Source of the DNA: DATHRK01 sp035513295
Lineage (GTDB): Bacteria; Gemmatimonadota; Gemmatimonadetes; Longimicrobiales; RSA9
Assembly (NCBI GenBank): GCA_035513295.1
Contig: DATKCH010000127.1
Location: 8,527-72,526, forward strand
Length of the DNA stretch: 64,000 bases
Direction of reading: 5' to 3'
A program made the translations under genes and the position numbers. This document shows positions 9,445-18,171 of this stretch, piece after piece (position 1 is the first letter of the stretch; each line of letters begins with the position of its first letter). The notes below the pieces were generated by a model. That model saw nothing but the letters and a program-made list of their open reading frames with translations. It did no database searches and had not been told where the DNA came from.

Positions 9445-9746
9445 CTGTGCGCGTCCATTTGCGTCGGGTCGATCTGGGCCGGACGGGATGGCATCGGCGC
9501 CGTCCGGAGATGTCGGAGCGTCAAAAGCCCGTAAATGTAAACGGTCAGCCCAAAAAGGCGACCCCGGGGCAGGAATTCGTTGACCGCCGGCGCGCTGGTC
9601 CACATCCTGCTGTGTAGCTCCACGCGAGGGCGGGGTGGTGGTGGATCGCGACACGGTCGTGGTCGCGGCTATGGTACGAGTCGGATGGATCGCGCGGGGG
9701 CGATGCGGCGTATCATAGGGGAACGTGGCAACCTGGAGACGTAGCC
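9445..9746. other. 302-base divergent intergenic region
   Basis: Spacer between the divergent M42 peptidase and L,D-transpeptidase genes. It is less GC-rich around 9,525-9,570, with short A and T runs. A TATCAT hexamer at 9,711-9,716 could be a -10 element for the transpeptidase, but no convincing -35 lies 16-18 bases upstream. No RNA gene or repeat was recognised. Confidence 0.4.
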
Positions 9747-10508
9747 ATGCGGTCAATCATATCGGGGAATCGCGGAGTGGGCGTCGTGCGCGCGGGCCGG
9801 TTTGTGGCAACCGCGCTCGGGCTGCCCGCGCTGGCCGTCGCGACTCTGGTTCTCGGGACGGAGCGCGCGGCCGCCCAGTCGTCGGAGATCCGTGTCTCGC
9901 TGGATGAGAAGCGGCTCGCGTACGTCAGCTCTTCGGGCGACACCCTCCTGTCGGCGCCTATCGCCATCGGGCGCGGCGGGCTGTGGGAGCTGAACGGCAC
10001 GGTGTACGACTTCCGCACGCCCAAGGGAACGCGCACGGTGCTGGCGAAGAACGAGGATCCGGACTGGATCCCGCCGGACTGGCACTACTACGAGCGGTCG
10101 GTGCAGCGAGGCCTCGAGCCGGTGCAGTTGAAGAACGGCGACCGCTTCGAGCTGTCCGACAACTCGATCATCGAGGTCCGCGACGGCGTGGTCGGACGCC
10201 GCGTGTGGATCTTCGACGGCACGGAGTGGCGCCACTCCGACTTCAACCCGATCTCCCTGGGGTTCGACATCGTTGGCGACGGGAGACTATTCATCCCGCC
10301 GCTCGATTCGCCGCAGCGCCGGGTCCCCAACGCGCTCGGCCCCGTCAAGCTAGTGCTCGGCGACGGGTACCTGATCCACGGCACGCACGACTACAACGAG
10401 AACTCGATCGGCCTGGCGGCCAGCCACGGCTGCATCCGCATGAGCAACGCCGACGTCGAGCAGCTCTTCAAGATCGTGCCCGTAGGCACGCCGGTCCGCA
10501 TCTTCTGA
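9747..10508 (+). CDS. secreted L,D-transpeptidase (YkuD fold)
   Basis: 253-residue exported protein with a signal peptide ending near RAAAQ at about residue 49 from this start. The C-terminal YkuD domain carries the active-site pattern IHGTHDYN followed by SHGCIRMSN, with Cys as nucleophile. Such enzymes form 3-3 peptidoglycan cross-links or anchor proteins to the wall in the periplasm. The ATG has GGAGAC upstream. A strong terminator lies 22 bases after the stop, so it is probably monocistronic. Confidence 0.92.
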   Translation: MRSIISGNRGVGVVRAGRFVATALGLPALAVATLVLGTERAAAQSSEIRVSLDEKRLAYVSSSGDTLLSAPIAIGRGGLWELNGTVYDFRTPKGTRTVLAKNEDPDWIPPDWHYYERSVQRGLEPVQLKNGDRFELSDNSIIEVRDGVVGRRVWIFDGTEWRHSDFNPISLGFDIVGDGRLFIPPLDSPQRRVPNALGPVKLVLGDGYLIHGTHDYNENSIGLAASHGCIRMSNADVEQLFKIVPVGTPVRIF

Positions 10509-10530
10509 ACTGCGCGGACCCGCGCGCCGA

Positions 10531-10564
10531 AAGGGCGGCCCTCCCGTGGGCCGCCCTTTTTTTT
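10531..10564 (+). terminator. rho-independent terminator
   Basis: Perfect 11-bp stem AAGGGCGGCCC / GGGCCGCCCTT with a 6-base loop, running into eight Ts. It terminates the L,D-transpeptidase transcript. Confidence 0.95.
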
Positions 10565-10701
10565 GTGGACTCGTACGACCCGCGGCGTCGTGTCGCCCGC
10601 CGGCTCGGTGGCTCGCGAACCTTTGCGCCGGTACGCTAGATTCCGCGCCTGGCACGCGGACCTTCACCCGCGCCAAGGACGCAATGAGAGGAGGGCCGAT
10701 C

Positions 10702-11775
10702 GTGCCCACCGACGCCCGTTGCTCGTTCCCGACCCTGCCCTCCGCGCTGCTCGCCGTCGCGGCGGCGCTGCTGCTCGCCGCTCCGGCGGCGGGCCCCGCC
10801 GCGGCGCAGTCGGAAGCGGGGGCCGATGCCGCGCCGCGGATCGAATGGGGGCTCGTGATCCACGGCGGCGCCGGCACCATCCGCCGCGCGGACATGACGC
10901 CCGAGCGCGACGCCGAGTACCGCGGGATCCTTCACGAGGTGCTGCGCGCGGGGCACGCGGTGCTGGAGGGGGGCGGGAGCGCGGTGGACGCGGTCATCGC
11001 GGCGATCACGATCATGGAGGACTCGCCCCTGTTCAATGCCGGCAAGGGAGCCGTCTTCACCAGTTCCGGGACGAACGAGCTGGACGCCTCCATCATGAAC
11101 GGCGCGGACCTGAACGCCGGCGCGGTCGCGGGCGTCAAGCGGGTCAAGAACCCGATCTTGCTGGCGCGCGCGGTGATGGACAGCTCCAGCCACGTGATGC
11201 TCGCGCGCGACGGGGCGGAGGCCTTCGCCGAGGAGCAGGGCCTGGAGATGGTACCGGAGAGCTACTTCCATACCGAGTCGCGCATGCGGGCCCTGGAGCG
11301 GGCCAGGGAGCAGGCGGCCGAGGAGCGCTCCTCCGCGCGGCCGGCGGAGTCAGAAAAGTTCGGCACGGTCGGCGCCGTGGCCCTCGACCGCGATGGGAAC
11401 CTGGCGGCCGGCACGTCGACCGGCGGGATCACGAACAAGCTCTGGGGGCGGGTGGGCGACTCGCCGATCATCGGCGCCGGGACCTACGCCAGCAACGAGA
11501 GCTGCGGCGTGTCGGCCACCGGCCAGGGCGAGTTCTTCATCCGCAACGTGGTCGCCTACGACATCTGCGCTCGCGTGCTGTACACCGGCGCGAGCGTGAC
11601 CGAAGCCACGCGAACCGTCATCCAGGACCGCCTCGTGGAGCAGGGCGTCCAGGGCGGGGTCGTAGTGCTGGGCGCCGACGGTGAGATCGCGATGGAGTTC
11701 AACACCGACGGAATGTATCGCGGCTGGATGGGCGCGAGCGGAGCGGCCACGGTGAAGATCTACGCGGACGAGTAG
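10702..11775 (+). CDS. isoaspartyl peptidase/L-asparaginase, exported
   Basis: Ntn-hydrolase of the plant-type asparaginase family, 357 residues. It has a long Ala/Leu-rich signal peptide ending near PAAAQ. The conserved opening is LVIHGGAGTI. The autocleavage and nucleophile Thr is in KFGTVGAVALD at about residue 222, followed by GTSTGGITNKLWGRVGD. It hydrolyses isoaspartyl dipeptides or asparagine after self-cleavage. The GTG at 10,702 is preferred because GAGGAGGG ends 6 bases before it; an ATG at 10,684 would place that motif inside the coding region. Confidence 0.9.
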   Translation: MPTDARCSFPTLPSALLAVAAALLLAAPAAGPAAAQSEAGADAAPRIEWGLVIHGGAGTIRRADMTPERDAEYRGILHEVLRAGHAVLEGGGSAVDAVIAAITIMEDSPLFNAGKGAVFTSSGTNELDASIMNGADLNAGAVAGVKRVKNPILLARAVMDSSSHVMLARDGAEAFAEEQGLEMVPESYFHTESRMRALERAREQAAEERSSARPAESEKFGTVGAVALDRDGNLAAGTSTGGITNKLWGRVGDSPIIGAGTYASNESCGVSATGQGEFFIRNVVAYDICARVLYTGASVTEATRTVIQDRLVEQGVQGGVVVLGADGEIAMEFNTDGMYRGWMGASGAATVKIYADE

Positions 11776-11830
11776 GCCGCCGGTTGGCCGGCTGATCCGC
11801 TTCGGGACGGCGGTACTCGGGAGGAGAGAC

Positions 11831-12322
11831 GTGGACGGACTGATCGGGCTCGCGCTCTCGGCGGCGCTCATCGGCGGATTGCTCATCATTCCGCTCGGCC
11901 TCCCGGGCCTCTGGGTGATGGTCGCCGCGATCGCCGCCGGCTGGGCGCTCGGTGGATTGGGGGGCGGGGTGCTGCTGACCTGCGCGCTCCTCGCCGGCCT
12001 GGCCGAGCTCGGAGAGTGGGCGCTGCTGCGCAACGTCAGCATGCGGTTCGGTGGCACACCACGCGCGTTCTGGGGAGCCATCGGCGGCGGATTCCTGGGA
12101 CTCTTCGTCGGCCTGCCCGTGCCGCTCATCGGCCCCCTGGTGACCAGCGCGATCGGCACCTTCGCGGGCGCCGCCGCCGTCACGTACTGGGAGTCGCGGC
12201 AGGCGGGCGCCGCCGGCCGGGTCGGCGCGAGCGCCGTCCTGGGGCGCGCGCTGTCGGTGGTCCTGAAGGCCGGGGCGGGCGTCGCGATCCTGGTGCTCGG
12301 TGTCTCGGCGTTGGTGCTTTGA
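11831..12322 (+). CDS. DUF456 family membrane protein
   Basis: 163-residue integral membrane protein, almost entirely hydrophobic, with about five to six transmembrane segments. The opening IGGLLIIPLGLPGLWVMVAAI and the central glycine-rich FWGAIGGGFLGLFVGLP are typical of DUF456. No catalytic residues are evident and the family function is unknown. The GTG start follows GAGGAGAG closely. The gene downstream begins 15 bases after its stop, so the two are probably co-transcribed. Confidence 0.85.
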   Translation: MDGLIGLALSAALIGGLLIIPLGLPGLWVMVAAIAAGWALGGLGGGVLLTCALLAGLAELGEWALLRNVSMRFGGTPRAFWGAIGGGFLGLFVGLPVPLIGPLVTSAIGTFAGAAAVTYWESRQAGAAGRVGASAVLGRALSVVLKAGAGVAILVLGVSALVL

Positions 12323-12336
12323 CCGAGGAGCGCGAG

Positions 12337-13548
12337 ATGGGCGGACCGAGGGATTCCGGCGAAACCCGTTCACCCGGCGGCGGGCCGAGCCGCCCGGAGC
12401 CGGCCGCGTCCGGTCGCCCTTCAGGCCCCGCGCCGGACCCCGCGCCGGAGCCGGACCCCGACGGCGCTCGCTGGCGGGCGTTCGCGACGGATACGGCCGG
12501 CGAGCTGCGCCGGCAACTGGCCGGCGCGTCGGACGAGCTGGGCGAAGCGGACGCGGACAGGGTCGCTCGGCGCCTGGCCGACGCGATCGACGACGCGCTG
12601 GAGGTCCCCGACGACCTTCCGCTGAGGATCGCCGGCGACGTCGCCCGCCTGCGGGCGGAGGCCGGGCCGGGCGGGGACCCGGTGGCGATCGCGTGGGCGA
12701 GGGCGCGCGAGCGCGCCCGCAAGACCGCGGCGATCGGCGCTGTGACCACCATCCCCTCGATGATCCCGGTGCTCGGGCCCGCCATCGCGGCGCTCGGAGT
12801 CGTCGCCGACTGGCGATACGTGGCGGCCCAGCAGCGCGACCTCGTGCTCGAGATCGCCGCGCTGTTCGACGTCCGCCTTGACGACCCCACGGGGCGGGTC
12901 CGGGCGCTGTTCCTCACCTCCACGGGGGCCGCGCTCGCCGGCTCGGCGGTCGGGGAGGCGGTCGGCCGCGCCGCCGCGCGCCGGGTCGCCCGCCGGGGGC
13001 TGGCGCGCGTCGTGCCGGGGGTGGGCGCCGTGGTCGCGGGCGCGCTGAACTACGCGTCCACGGTGGCCATCGGGCGAGCCGCGATCGGCCGCTTCGCGCG
13101 CGAGGCGGGACTGGAGGTGCGCGGCGTGGTCCCCGGGGTGGCCCACCCCGCCATGGAGCCGCTGCGCGCGTGGATCCTCGATCCCTCCGCGCCCCAGGGC
13201 GCGCCCGTCGAAGCGACGGCCGTGGCGGCCCTGTCCGCTTCGGAGCGGGAGGAACTCATCGACCTCGCGGTCGTGTCCACGGCCGGAGTCGAGGATGGGG
13301 ACGCGCGGCTCGCCACGATCGTGGACGCGCTGGGGTTCGACGCCGAGGAGGTCTCCGAGGCGCAACGCTCCTTCGCGGCCAAGGTGCGCGGGTTCGCGAA
13401 GCGTTTCCGCGACAGGCTCGCGAGGGCCGGTGGGGGCGGAAGGGCGGCCGCGCGGCGCGTCTGGCGCGACGCGCTCCGGCTGGCCAGCCGCGCCCGGCGG
13501 TGGCGCCGGAGGAGCGAAGAGGCTAGGGAGAGCCCGTCGGGACCGTGA
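12337..13548 (+). CDS. EcsC-like membrane-associated protein
   Basis: 403-residue protein with a Pro/Gly-rich N-terminal tail of about 45 residues. A central hydrophobic part follows: IGAVTTIPSMIPVLGPAIAA, then VVPGVGAVVAGALNYASTVAIGRAA. The C-terminus is very basic. The VPGVGAVVAGALNYA stretch resembles EcsC-family proteins; TerB-like helices may follow. The function is unknown. The ATG has GAGGAG 6 bases upstream. The last 26 bases overlap the convergent LysM gene. Confidence 0.55.
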   Translation: MGGPRDSGETRSPGGGPSRPEPAASGRPSGPAPDPAPEPDPDGARWRAFATDTAGELRRQLAGASDELGEADADRVARRLADAIDDALEVPDDLPLRIAGDVARLRAEAGPGGDPVAIAWARARERARKTAAIGAVTTIPSMIPVLGPAIAALGVVADWRYVAAQQRDLVLEIAALFDVRLDDPTGRVRALFLTSTGAALAGSAVGEAVGRAAARRVARRGLARVVPGVGAVVAGALNYASTVAIGRAAIGRFAREAGLEVRGVVPGVAHPAMEPLRAWILDPSAPQGAPVEATAVAALSASEREELIDLAVVSTAGVEDGDARLATIVDALGFDAEEVSEAQRSFAAKVRGFAKRFRDRLARAGGGGRAAARRVWRDALRLASRARRWRRRSEEARESPSGP

Positions 13549-14395
13549 GGGTCTGGCCGGGATAGATCCGGCTCGTATGCAGCCCGTTCGCGGCCTTGAT
13601 GCCTTCCACCGACGCGCCTACCTGGCGGGCGATGCTCCAGAGCGTATCCCCCCGCCCGACGGTGTAGCGGTCGCGGTCCGCGCCGTCGGCGGACGCCAAC
13701 AACGTTTCGCCGTCCGCGCCGGCGGCGGATGCCAGCCGCGTCTCGCCGTCCGTGCTTTCGGCGGACGACAGCCGTGTCTCGCCGTCCGCGCCGCCGGCGG
13801 ACGCCAGCCGCGTCTCGCCTGCACCGTTCCGCCGTCGCTCCAGCGCCGCGACGTAGTTCGTGTACTGCTGCGGATAGATCGCCACGTGGTAGTGCGGGGG
13901 TCGGTTCTCCCGGGTGGCCTCCAGCACGCGCGCGTTCTCGAGCGCGAGCAGGGTGCTCTCCAGCCAACTCCGGCAGGCGCGGGTCCGGCTGAGACGTATG
14001 TCGAGCGCCATGCCGGTGGGGTGCACGGATCGCGGCGATGCGTTGCGCGGCTGATTCGCGCTCGGCCTCGTCAGGCTCGTCACGACGAGCGGTTCGCCGC
14101 ACGCGGCGGCGTACTGGGCGGACAGGCGGTCTATGAAGAGCTTCACCTCGGGCCGCGCGTACGGAAAGGAAACGGCCACGAGATCCAGTCTCGGGTTCCG
14201 CCGAACCGGAACCAGCAGCCCGAGGCCGACGAACTTCTCGACGTGGGACCGGTTTCTCAGGTAGGTGAAATCGTGCCCCTGCGCCACGCGGTTCTGGCGG
14301 TCCAGGGAAGCCGGAGAACCGCGCAGGGATTGAGCGCTCGCGGGGCCTGCGCCCGCAAGCAGGACGAGCAGCGCTGGAAGAATCGCGTTGCGCAC
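13523..14395 (-). CDS. DUF5715-like protein with C-terminal LysM domain
   Basis: 290-residue exported protein. The signal peptide ends near ASAQ at about residue 22. The central domain contains SVHPTGMALDIRLS and HYHVAIY, a layout like the M15/VanY peptidase fold, although one zinc position is not obvious. A stretch of four 12-residue repeats follows. The C-terminal LysM domain (YTVGRGDTLWSIARQVG to YPGQTLTVP) would bind peptidoglycan. A role in cell-wall processing is inferred. The GTG start follows GAGG. Confidence 0.7.
   Translation of the reverse strand: MRNAILPALLVLLAGAGPASAQSLRGSPASLDRQNRVAQGHDFTYLRNRSHVEKFVGLGLLVPVRRNPRLDLVAVSFPYARPEVKLFIDRLSAQYAAACGEPLVVTSLTRPSANQPRNASPRSVHPTGMALDIRLSRTRACRSWLESTLLALENARVLEATRENRPPHYHVAIYPQQYTNYVAALERRRNGAGETRLASAGGADGETRLSSAESTDGETRLASAAGADGETLLASADGADRDRYTVGRGDTLWSIARQVGASVEGIKAANGLHTSRIYPGQTLTVPTGSP
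13676..13822 (-). repeat. four tandem 36-bp repeats (12-residue units)
   Basis: In-frame tandem copies within the LysM protein gene encode variants of DGETRLASAxGA. The units differ by point changes only and separate the catalytic-like domain from LysM, so they probably form a flexible spacer whose copy number may vary among strains. Confidence 0.85.
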
Positions 14396-14673
14396 CGATC
14401 CGCCTCGATCGACTTCGAATTCAAAAGTTCGCGGCCCGCACGTCGCGGAAGCCGCCGCCCACTCGCGGATGGGACCCTCGGACAGGACCTCCAGGGTACT
14501 CCGAACACGTGCCGGCCGTCAAGGTTTGTCCGCTCCTACACGACTGCCGGGCGTAGGGTTTCGTCACCCGCCGGCTCGCCCGGTGGTGGCCGAACGGCGC
14601 GTGCTCCCGCGAGCCGGTGTTTCCTTCGGTCGTCGCGGGACGCATTTTAGACTCCCCTCCAACGGGAACGCCG

Positions 14674-15921
14674 ATGGCCCGGAACGTTTCTCTGCCCCTC
14701 ATGTGCGTCCTCGGCGTGACCGTGCTCGCCTGCGCGACCGACGTCGAAGGAGGACCTGCTCGACTCGAGCTCGCGGCCGGTCCGGGTGCGGCCGAACCCA
14801 ACCTCGCCGTTGACGCCGCCGGCCGGGTGCTCGTCAGCTGGCTCGAGCCCACCGGTCCCGACAGCCACGCGCTCAGATTCGCCCGCAGGCCCCCGGGCGG
14901 GAGCTGGTCGGAGCCGCGCACGATCGCCGCCGGGCCGCACTGGTTCGTGAACTGGGCCGACTTCCCGAGCATCGTCGCGCTCGGGGGCGACACGCTCGCG
15001 GCTCACTGGCTCGTGCGATCGGGGAGCGGGACCTACGCCTACGATGTCGTGATGGCGATTTCGGCTGACGGCGGAGCGACGTGGTCGGAGTCCTTCACCC
15101 CGCACACCGACGGAACCCGGACCGAGCACGGCTTCGTAGCCCTGTTTCCGGCCCCTGCGGGCGGCCTGGGCGCGGTCTGGCTGGACGGACGGGAGATGGA
15201 CGGCGCGGGCCACGGAGAGGAGGGCGGGGGCGGCTCCGGGGGCGCGATGACCCTGCGCTACGCCCGCTTCGCCGGGATGAGCCCGCAGCCGCTGGACGAG
15301 GCGCTGCTCGACGACCGCGTGTGCGACTGCTGCCAGAACGACGCCGCGCGCGTGGGCGACGCGGTGGTCGTCGCCTACCGCGACCGCAGCCCCGGGGAGA
15401 TCCGCGACATCGCGGTCCGGCGAGGCACCCGCGCGGGCTGGGAGGAGCCGCGCCTGGTGCACGCGGACGGGTGGCGTATCCCCGCGTGCCCCGTGAACGG
15501 GCCCGCGGTCGCGGCGTGGGGCGAGAGCGTCGCGGCGGCCTGGTTCACGGCCGCCGCGGACACGCCGAAGGTCAAGGTCGCGTTTTCGGACGACGGCGGC
15601 CGGTCCTTCGGGACGCCCGTCCGCGTGGACGGCGGATCGCCGGAGGGGCGGGTCGACCTCCAGGTGACGGGCGCCGGCGCCGCCGTCGTGACTTGGCTCG
15701 AGCGCACCGCGGACGGCGCCGAGGTGCGGGCGCGTAGGGTGGACGCCAGCGGACGCGCGGGCTCGCCGCTGGTCGTGACCACGACAGGGGCGGAACGCGC
15801 GAGCGGCTTCCCGAGGTTCGTGGTCGCGGGGGAGGAGTTGGTGTTCGCCTGGACGCGTGTGGGTCGGCCCTCGGCCGTGCTGACCGCCACCCTGCCCGCG
15901 GACCGCCTGGCGGCGCCGTGA
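14674..15921 (+). CDS. sialidase-like (BNR repeat) lipoprotein
   Basis: 415-residue lipoprotein with lipobox VTVLAC at about residues 14-19. The body is a six-bladed beta-propeller type with Asp-box motifs such as SADGGATWSE and SDDGGRSFGTP. An unusual cysteine cluster, VCDCCQND, lies at about residue 215, with a later CPVNGPA. Conserved sialidase Arg residues were not verified, so enzymatic activity is uncertain. It may be an outer-membrane or periplasmic binding protein. Its stop overlaps the GTG of the histidine kinase (GTGA), indicating coupling. Confidence 0.7.
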   Translation: MARNVSLPLMCVLGVTVLACATDVEGGPARLELAAGPGAAEPNLAVDAAGRVLVSWLEPTGPDSHALRFARRPPGGSWSEPRTIAAGPHWFVNWADFPSIVALGGDTLAAHWLVRSGSGTYAYDVVMAISADGGATWSESFTPHTDGTRTEHGFVALFPAPAGGLGAVWLDGREMDGAGHGEEGGGGSGGAMTLRYARFAGMSPQPLDEALLDDRVCDCCQNDAARVGDAVVVAYRDRSPGEIRDIAVRRGTRAGWEEPRLVHADGWRIPACPVNGPAVAAWGESVAAAWFTAAADTPKVKVAFSDDGGRSFGTPVRVDGGSPEGRVDLQVTGAGAAVVTWLERTADGAEVRARRVDASGRAGSPLVVTTTGAERASGFPRFVVAGEELVFAWTRVGRPSAVLTATLPADRLAAP

Positions 15922-17288
15922 ACCTGGACTCCCGTACGCAGCGGGCCGACGTCGCCTCGAGCCCCGAGCCGGCGCAGCCCACACCGGCGCCTTCGGGAGC
16001 CCGGACGCCCACGGCCGACGCCCGGCTCTTCGCGCCGTCGGAGGCGAAATTCCTGCTCGACGCGAGCAGCATCCTCGCGTCATCGCTCGACTGGCGTGAG
16101 GCGATACGGAAGCTCGCCGACCTGATCGCGCCGGCGCTCGCGGACTGGTGCTGCGTAGACATTCTGGAGCCCGGCAAGCCTCCGCGGCGCATCTGCGGTT
16201 CCGGCGGGAGGGAAGAGCGGGAGCCCCTGCTGCGAGAACTGGAGCAGAACTTCCCACTCGACCCATCATCGGATCAACCGCCCGCGCGCGCCATCGCGAC
16301 CGGCGAGCCGGTCCTGCTGGAGGACATCGGCGCCGAGTCGCTGCGACGATTCGAGCTTCCGCCGCGGCAGATGGAGATCGCCGCGCTCCTCGGAATGCGC
16401 GCCGTGCTGTCGGTCCCGATCACGGCGCGCGGGCGCGTATTGGGGGCGATGACGCTGATTCACAGCACGAGCGCCACGTTCCCGGACACCACGGTCGTGC
16501 TCGCGCACGACCTCGGCCGGCGGGCGGGGCTCTCCATCGACAACGCGCTACTCTATCACCACGCCCAGTCCGCGAGCCGGGCCAAGTCGGACTTCCTCGC
16601 CATCATGTCGCACGAGTTGCGCACTCCGCTGAACTCCATCCTCGGCTACGTCGACCTGCTCCACGCGGGCATCGGCGGCCCGGTCACCGAGCAGCAGCGC
16701 TCGCACCTCGCGAAGATCCGCGTCAGTTCGCGTCACCTGCTACAGATCATCGATGAGATTCTGACGTATTCGCGCATGGACGCGGGGCAGGAGACGGTGC
16801 GCGTCGAGCGGACCGGCCTCGCGATCGTCGTCGCCGATGTCGTCGCGGTCTCCGCACCGCTGGCGCGCGAGGGGGGCCTGCGCTTCATCGTCGATAACGT
16901 ACCCGACGGGGATCTCCTGACCGATCCGCACAAAGTGCGTCAGATCCTGATGAATCTCGTGACCAACGCGATCAAGTTCACGGACGAGGGTTGGGTGCGG
17001 TTGTCGGCGAACGTTTCGGCAGACGGCTGCGAGTTCGTCGTCTCCGACTCCGGACGCGGCATCGCGCCGGAAGATCTCGATCGAATCTTCGAGCCCTTCT
17101 GGCAGGTGGAGGACGCGCGCACGCGCAGCCGCGGCGGCACGGGTCTCGGCCTCGCCGTCTCGCGCCGCCTCTGCCGCATGCTCGGCGGCGACCTCACGGT
17201 CTCTTCGGCTGCCGGTCAGGGCGCCGCCTTCACCGCCACGATCGGGTGCTCCGTCATTGAGCGCGGCCATTCCGCTCGAGCGAATTAA
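15918..17288 (+). CDS. GAF-domain sensor histidine kinase
   Basis: 456-residue kinase without transmembrane segments. A GAF domain spans about residues 45-210. The dimerisation domain has the phospho-accepting His in FLAIMSHELRTPLNSILG at about residue 232. The ATPase domain has the N box NLVTNAIKFT, G1 DSGRGI and G2 GGTGLGLAVSRRL. It probably phosphorylates an unlinked response regulator, as none is adjacent. The GTG start overlaps the preceding lipoprotein stop, so the two are made together. Confidence 0.92.
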   Translation: MNLDSRTQRADVASSPEPAQPTPAPSGARTPTADARLFAPSEAKFLLDASSILASSLDWREAIRKLADLIAPALADWCCVDILEPGKPPRRICGSGGREEREPLLRELEQNFPLDPSSDQPPARAIATGEPVLLEDIGAESLRRFELPPRQMEIAALLGMRAVLSVPITARGRVLGAMTLIHSTSATFPDTTVVLAHDLGRRAGLSIDNALLYHHAQSASRAKSDFLAIMSHELRTPLNSILGYVDLLHAGIGGPVTEQQRSHLAKIRVSSRHLLQIIDEILTYSRMDAGQETVRVERTGLAIVVADVVAVSAPLAREGGLRFIVDNVPDGDLLTDPHKVRQILMNLVTNAIKFTDEGWVRLSANVSADGCEFVVSDSGRGIAPEDLDRIFEPFWQVEDARTRSRGGTGLGLAVSRRLCRMLGGDLTVSSAAGQGAAFTATIGCSVIERGHSARAN

Positions 17289-17355
17289 CGCCGGGATCCA
17301 CGGATTGGTCGGATACCACGGGGGCCAGCTCCGCACGAGAACCGAGGAGCGGACC

Positions 17356-18063
17356 ATGACAGAGGTCTACGTGGCAAACGGCGGCAGGCGCGGCACGGCC
17401 GGGATCGTTCCCCTACTGCTGGCGCTGGCGCTCTCCGCCTGCGGAGAGGACGTCGCCGGGCCGCCGGCGGCGGGCGATTCGATCGAGGACGAGCTAAGCC
17501 GCCTCGACGGCGATGTGCTCGAGCTGGGGGGCGGGCAGACCGACATGCCGTCGGACGTAGCGGCGTTCATGGAGGCGCGGGAGCGCGACCGGCCCCCGGT
17601 CGAGTCCAGGTCCCTGCTGGTGGCGCTGACCCACCGGGCGATCCGTCTCGTGGGGCGCGAGCAGGGGCCGGAAGCAGCCCGCGCGCTGCTCGCGCCGATC
17701 TTGGAGTCCCTGCAGAAGGCCAAGCGCGCACGGCGCGCCGGCGAATTCGAGATGGCCCGCGAGTTCCTGCTGGAGGCGCGGCTCGGGATGGCCCGGATCG
17801 TGGTGCGGGTCCTGGGGCCGGAGGTGTCCGTGCGCGTCCTGGACGGCGTGAGCGAGCGAGTCCGCGTCCTGTTCGCGCGCCTGCAGGAGGCGGAAGCGAA
17901 CGGGGAGGAGCATCCGCGCGTGCGGGCCCTGCTGGAGCGGGCCGCGGAACTCCTGCGCGAATCGCGCAGGGCTCTGGAGAACGGCCATCCGGCGCTCTCG
18001 CTGGAGCGGTCCACCCGCGCCGCCGACCTGCTGCACCACTGGCTGGACGTAGCGGGCCGCTGA
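17356..18063 (+). CDS. hypothetical helical lipoprotein
   Basis: 235-residue protein with a signal sequence and lipobox ALSAC at about residues 28-32. The rest is charged and helical, with Arg/Glu/Ala-rich stretches that could pack as a helical bundle (for example RARRAGEFEMAREFLLEARLG). No catalytic motif is recognised. The ATG has GAGGAGCGG upstream. It is 67 bases after the histidine kinase and ends before a strong terminator, so it closes that transcription unit. Confidence 0.65.
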   Translation: MTEVYVANGGRRGTAGIVPLLLALALSACGEDVAGPPAAGDSIEDELSRLDGDVLELGGGQTDMPSDVAAFMEARERDRPPVESRSLLVALTHRAIRLVGREQGPEAARALLAPILESLQKAKRARRAGEFEMAREFLLEARLGMARIVVRVLGPEVSVRVLDGVSERVRVLFARLQEAEANGEEHPRVRALLERAAELLRESRRALENGHPALSLERSTRAADLLHHWLDVAGR

Positions 18064-18113
18064 GGGGGAGTGCGGCCCTGAGCGGCGTCTCGCGGGGGGA
18101 CGGGATGGCACGG

Positions 18114-18151
18114 GACGACCCCGGCCGGGAAACCGGCCGGGGTCGTCTTCT
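18114..18151 (+). terminator. rho-independent terminator
   Basis: A perfect 15-bp stem, GACGACCCCGGCCGG and its complement, with a GAAA tetraloop, followed by TTCTTGC. It sits between convergent genes, mainly serving the plus-strand unit; the minus-strand side lacks a T run. Confidence 0.88.
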
Positions 18152-18171
18152 TGCTCGTGCGACCGCCGGGA

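Noticed and set aside
9445..9746. Searched for tRNA or small RNA in the divergent spacer
   Set aside because: No cloverleaf, T-loop GTTCGAATC-like sequence or terminator-bound transcript was seen.
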